Below are positions 37,642 to 42,113 of a DNA stretch of 42,113 bases, one piece after another (the first letter of the stretch is position 1; each line of letters opens with the position of its first letter). A model generated the notes under the pieces. The model was not told the DNA's origin and made no database searches. It saw only the letters and a program-made list of their open reading frames with translations. The position numbers were made by a program, and so were the translations under genes. This DNA is from Candidatus Eremiobacteraceae bacterium (GTDB taxonomy: Bacteria; Vulcanimicrobiota; Vulcanimicrobiia; Eremiobacterales; Eremiobacteraceae): assembly GCA_035314825.1 (NCBI GenBank), contig DATFYX010000043.1:1-42113 (forward strand). The letters are read 5' to 3'.

Positions 37642-38189
37642 TCTCTCACGCCGCTCACATCCGGCAGGGGCAGCCGCTCCATGTTCGCGGGAAACGCGCC
37701 GCGCGGATGGCGACGTGTGAATTCCCGGCCACGCACGACGAGGTATTCGAAGTTCTCCCAGACCGCGGGGCCACGATTGCGGCGCATCAGGGCGATCGTC
37801 ACGGCGAGACGATCCCAATCATTGCTCACGGCGAACGAGGCGAGATCGAGAAACGAATCCGCTTGGATAAAACCGTGTTTGACCATCGTGCCGACCTGCT
37901 CCCACCAGGTGATGACACGCACTTCAGGATGGAGCGACCAATCGTTTGCCGCCACCTCCAGCGAGCGTGGATAGCCGGGATCTTTCAGTCGGCCGGCGAG
38001 CTCGGCCCGCACGTAATGGGAAGCCGCGCGCATGGCGTCGTCATCCCACATCTCATTGAGCTTGAGCATGGCCTGTAGTTGATTGCTCGCCTGCAGATGG
38101 CGCAGTTGGATTAGCGCGGCGATCGCGGTAGCCGCGATGACGACAAACGTGCCGACTACGGCCAGGGTGTTGATCACTTCTAGCGACAT
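37638..38189 (-). CDS. Single-pass membrane protein, paralogue family member 4
   Basis: 183 residues, starting MSLEVINTLAVVGTFVVIAATAIAALIQLRHLQASNQ, with the transmembrane helix at about 8-28. Shared segments: LHPEVRVITWWEQVGTMVKHGF, WENFEYLVVR and HPRGAFPANMERLP. Function unrecognised. First gene of the array. The ATG follows a perfect hairpin by only four bases and no ribosome-binding site is visible, so translation may depend on structure or on readthrough from clpC. Confidence 0.75.
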   Translation of the reverse strand: MSLEVINTLAVVGTFVVIAATAIAALIQLRHLQASNQLQAMLKLNEMWDDDAMRAASHYVRAELAGRLKDPGYPRSLEVAANDWSLHPEVRVITWWEQVGTMVKHGFIQADSFLDLASFAVSNDWDRLAVTIALMRRNRGPAVWENFEYLVVRGREFTRRHPRGAFPANMERLPLPDVSGVRE

Positions 38190-38193
38190 CGTA

Positions 38194-38220
38194 AGTAGCG
38201 CGTTCGAAGAACGCGCTACT
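38194..38220. terminator. Perfect 12-bp hairpin after clpC
   Basis: Arms AGTAGCGCGTTC and GAACGCGCTACT around a GAA loop, 25 bases after the clpC stop and four before the next start codon. No T-tract follows on the minus strand. It could be a terminator, a processing site or a block on the downstream start. Confidence 0.55.
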
Positions 38221-38244
38221 ACAGCCTTCGCTCGGGCGCGATGT

Positions 38245-40746
<2,502 letters not shown>

Positions 40747-40773
40747 ATATCTATAATTTCTCCACCGGCCGCG

Positions 40774-40787
40774 GAAGCGGCCGCTTC
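40774..40787. promoter_or_regulatory. 14-bp palindrome upstream of clpC
   Basis: GAAGCGGCCGCTTC is a perfect palindrome 28 bp upstream of the clpC start. It does not match the CtsR or HrcA operator. It could be a repressor site or a hairpin in the clpC leader. Confidence 0.3.
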
Positions 40788-40857
40788 TTGACTAGGTGCA
40801 CAGGTGTTCGACGTTTTGCGCCGATTCCGCTTCTTTTGCGACCTAGACGTTTAGGGG

Positions 40858-40882
40858 AAAAGAAAAAGCCCCAAGGGCTCTC
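40858..40882 (-). terminator. Intrinsic terminator of the 41049-40861 RNA
   Basis: On the minus strand, GAGAGCCC and GGGCTTTTT can pair around a short loop, followed by CTTTT. It ends a transcript before clpC begins, so the RNA is separate unless readthrough occurs. Confidence 0.7.
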
Positions 40883-41049
40883 GGTCTTCGCTGTACTGGA
40901 GCCCGCCGGTGAAGGCGGGAGTCGCATCGGCTTTCGCTTGATCAGGTCATGCCCAATCGCTACGCCCGGGTTACACAATCCGGATGCGGTCGGTGCTCAC
41001 GCCGTCCGCTCGCCGATCGGTACGCTATAGAGCGGGCCCCTTGAGGCTT
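40861..41049 (-). ncRNA. Candidate structured RNA, about 189 nt, possibly 6S-like
   Basis: The predicted transcript begins at about 41049, seven bases after a strong -10 box, and ends at a U-tract near 40861. Its two ends pair: AAGCCUCAAGGG at the 5' end with CCCUUGGGGCUU at the 3' end, twelve base pairs with one G-U. Inside are hairpins: CGCU-CUAU-AGCG; an arm pair GCGG-A-CGG with CCG-A-CCGC; and CCCGCC with GGCGGG (40902-40919). A rod closed by its own ends, about 185-190 nt and with its own promoter and terminator, resembles 6S RNA, which binds RNA polymerase. The SRP RNA signature GGAAGCAGC is absent. Family assignment is a guess. No open frame here looks like a gene. Confidence 0.5.
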
Positions 41050-41055
41050 AAGCGC

Positions 41056-41084
41056 ATGATACGCCGACGTCACTAGAGTGTCAA
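41056..41084 (-). promoter_or_regulatory. Consensus sigma-70 promoter of the structured RNA
   Basis: TTGACA (41084-41079) and TATCAT (41061-41056) on the minus strand with exactly 17 bp between. The best promoter match seen in the window. The first base of the RNA's closing stem lies at the expected start point. Confidence 0.75.
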
Positions 41085-41130
41085 GGCGAATGCCGCCGGA
41101 AATCCGTGAAGTTCTCAAGAAGACTCTCGC

Positions 41131-42113
41131 ATGTCGGAATCTTCGCACTTCGTCGCGATCGGTCTGGGCTCGAATCTAGGAGACCGGCAGGCTAATCTCT
41201 CGCGCGCCCTCGCATTGCTGAGAGAAGTTATCCACATCGAGCGGATCTCGCCTGTGTATGAAACTGCGCCCGTCGGATTTGCGCAGCAGCCGGATTTTCT
41301 GAACTGCGCGTGCACGGGACACACCGCGCTCGCCCCACGCGAGCTGCGGGCTGCGCTCGCGTCGATCGAGCGCCGCGTCGGGCGCGCCGCGTCGTTCCCG
41401 ATGGGTCCGCGCGCCATCGACCTCGACATCCTGCTCTATGACGATCTCGTCATGCGCGATGAGGAGTTGACCATACCCCATGCGCGCATGGCCGAGCGCG
41501 CCTTCGTCCTCGCGCCGTTGCGCGATGTCGCGCCCGATGCGACTGAGCCGGTGTCGGGGCGGACCGTGCGCGCACTTGCCGCCGCTGCGGACATGTCGGG
41601 CGTGCGCCGCTTGGATGGAGACCTCGTCGCGCGCATCCGGCGCGACGTGCAAGAGATGCGTCCGCAGGTGCCACTGTCGCTCAACCGCGCAGGCATCACC
41701 GGCGTGAAAACCACGATCTCGTTGGCGCTGCCCGCCGGGCGTCAGAGTGCGATCGCGACGCTGGACATCTTCGCGGACCTCGACGCTGCGCACAGCGGCG
41801 TGCACATGTCGCGCTTTTCCCAGGATCTCGAGGACGCGCTCTCTGATCTCGCCGGCCAGCCCGGCGCGCGGGTGGAGTCGCTCGCGCTCGCCGTCGCGCA
41901 ACGGGTGGTCGCAAGCCAGCGCGCGGAGATCGCACACGTGGATCTGCGCGCGGAGTTCGCGCTGCCGCGGCACACGCCGGCGAGCGGCATACCGACCAAC
42001 GAGTATTACACGGTGCTCGCCAAGGCCGTTGCGGCCGTAGATTTTTCGCGCAGCTTGCTCGGCGTCGAGGCCGAGGGGATCACCGCGTGTCCGTGTGCGC
42101 AGGCGATGGTCGC
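41131..42113 (+). CDS. folK: FolK fused to a GTP cyclohydrolase IB (FolE2/MptA-like) domain, open at the right edge
   Basis: The frame from ATG 41131 has no stop to the end of the window (327 codons). Residues 6-160 are FolK (HPPK): GLGSNLGDR, SPVYETAPVGF, GPRAIDLDILLYDD (92-105) and IPHARMAERAFVLAPL. It pyrophosphorylates 6-hydroxymethyl-dihydropterin. From about residue 171 comes a COG1469-type GTP cyclohydrolase: RDVQEMRPQVPLSLNRAGITGVK, GVHMSRFSQDLEDAL (223-237), and GITACPCAQ (316-324) with the metal-binding Cys region. The GITACPCAQ form is closest to archaeal MptA. Both are folate/pterin enzymes, the first and third steps of the branch. The remainder of the second domain is beyond the window. 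Confidence 0.85.
   Translation, partial: MSESSHFVAIGLGSNLGDRQANLSRALALLREVIHIERISPVYETAPVGFAQQPDFLNCACTGHTALAPRELRAALASIERRVGRAASFPMGPRAIDLDILLYDDLVMRDEELTIPHARMAERAFVLAPLRDVAPDATEPVSGRTVRALAAAADMSGVRRLDGDLVARIRRDVQEMRPQVPLSLNRAGITGVKTTISLALPAGRQSAIATLDIFADLDAAHSGVHMSRFSQDLEDALSDLAGQPGARVESLALAVAQRVVASQRAEIAHVDLRAEFALPRHTPASGIPTNEYYTVLAKAVAAVDFSRSLLGVEAEGITACPCAQAMV

Noticed and set aside
40861-41049. The structured RNA as an SRP (4.5S) RNA, tmRNA or RNase P RNA
   Set aside because: No GGAAGCAGC-type SRP signature, too short for tmRNA or RNase P, and no RNase P core sequence was found.

Overview
The window is high-GC bacterial chromosome, densely coding and free of recognisable phage or insertion sequences. 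It mixes Gram-positive-type gene order (PASTA–rpe–thiamine kinase–rpmB–fakA–plsX; cmk–plsC–ispH; clpC) with a Gram-negative-type envelope marker, a TonB-dependent receptor with a signal peptide. That mixture, the short dispersed palindromes and the unusual fusions suggest an under-sampled phylum such as Eremiobacterota (WPS-2). This is inference from gene content, not a phylogenetic placement.

Layout. Bases 1-3745 (minus): fakA, plsX, degV and a cupin, a compact set for activating fatty acids into phospholipid precursors. rpmB (plus) is divergent from fakA. Bases 4072-14977 (minus) form one tightly packed ten-gene run: cmk, plsC, ispH, a polyprenyl diphosphate synthase, a giant two-domain GT-C glycosyltransferase, a DPM1-like GT2 enzyme, yebC, a kinase-less PASTA membrane protein, rpe and thiL. 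Several of these fit lipid-linked sugar synthesis and protein O-glycosylation. Bases 15139-18859 (plus): hutH, hutU and a YcxB-like membrane protein. A TonB-dependent receptor follows, with a CRP-like palindrome upstream; it converges on a secreted VPS10/BNR-repeat protein, next to a pirin.

Bases 26185-32017 (minus) are a leucine/isovalerate (Liu-type) operon: carboxyltransferase, enoyl-CoA hydratase, biotin carboxylase-BCCP, HMG-CoA lyase and a coupled small membrane protein. Divergent from it are ftcD and hutI, which complete histidine breakdown to glutamate, then a small membrane protein and an RsbW-like kinase. Bases 35269-38189 (minus) carry three coupled paralogues of that small membrane protein followed by a pyrophosphate-type phosphofructokinase. 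clpC comes next. The right edge holds a folK gene fused in frame to a GTP cyclohydrolase IB/MptA-like domain, open at the window end.

The most interesting items are: (i) an apparently unannotated ~189-nt structured RNA between clpC and folK, with a consensus sigma-70 promoter, a closing stem and a U-tract terminator, 6S-like in size and outline; (ii) a family of short palindromic elements between genes, one copy lying in frame inside hutI and another supplying the end of rpe; (iii) the tandem GT-C fusion; (iv) the FolK–MptA fusion; (v) a four-member family of unrecognised single-pass membrane proteins.
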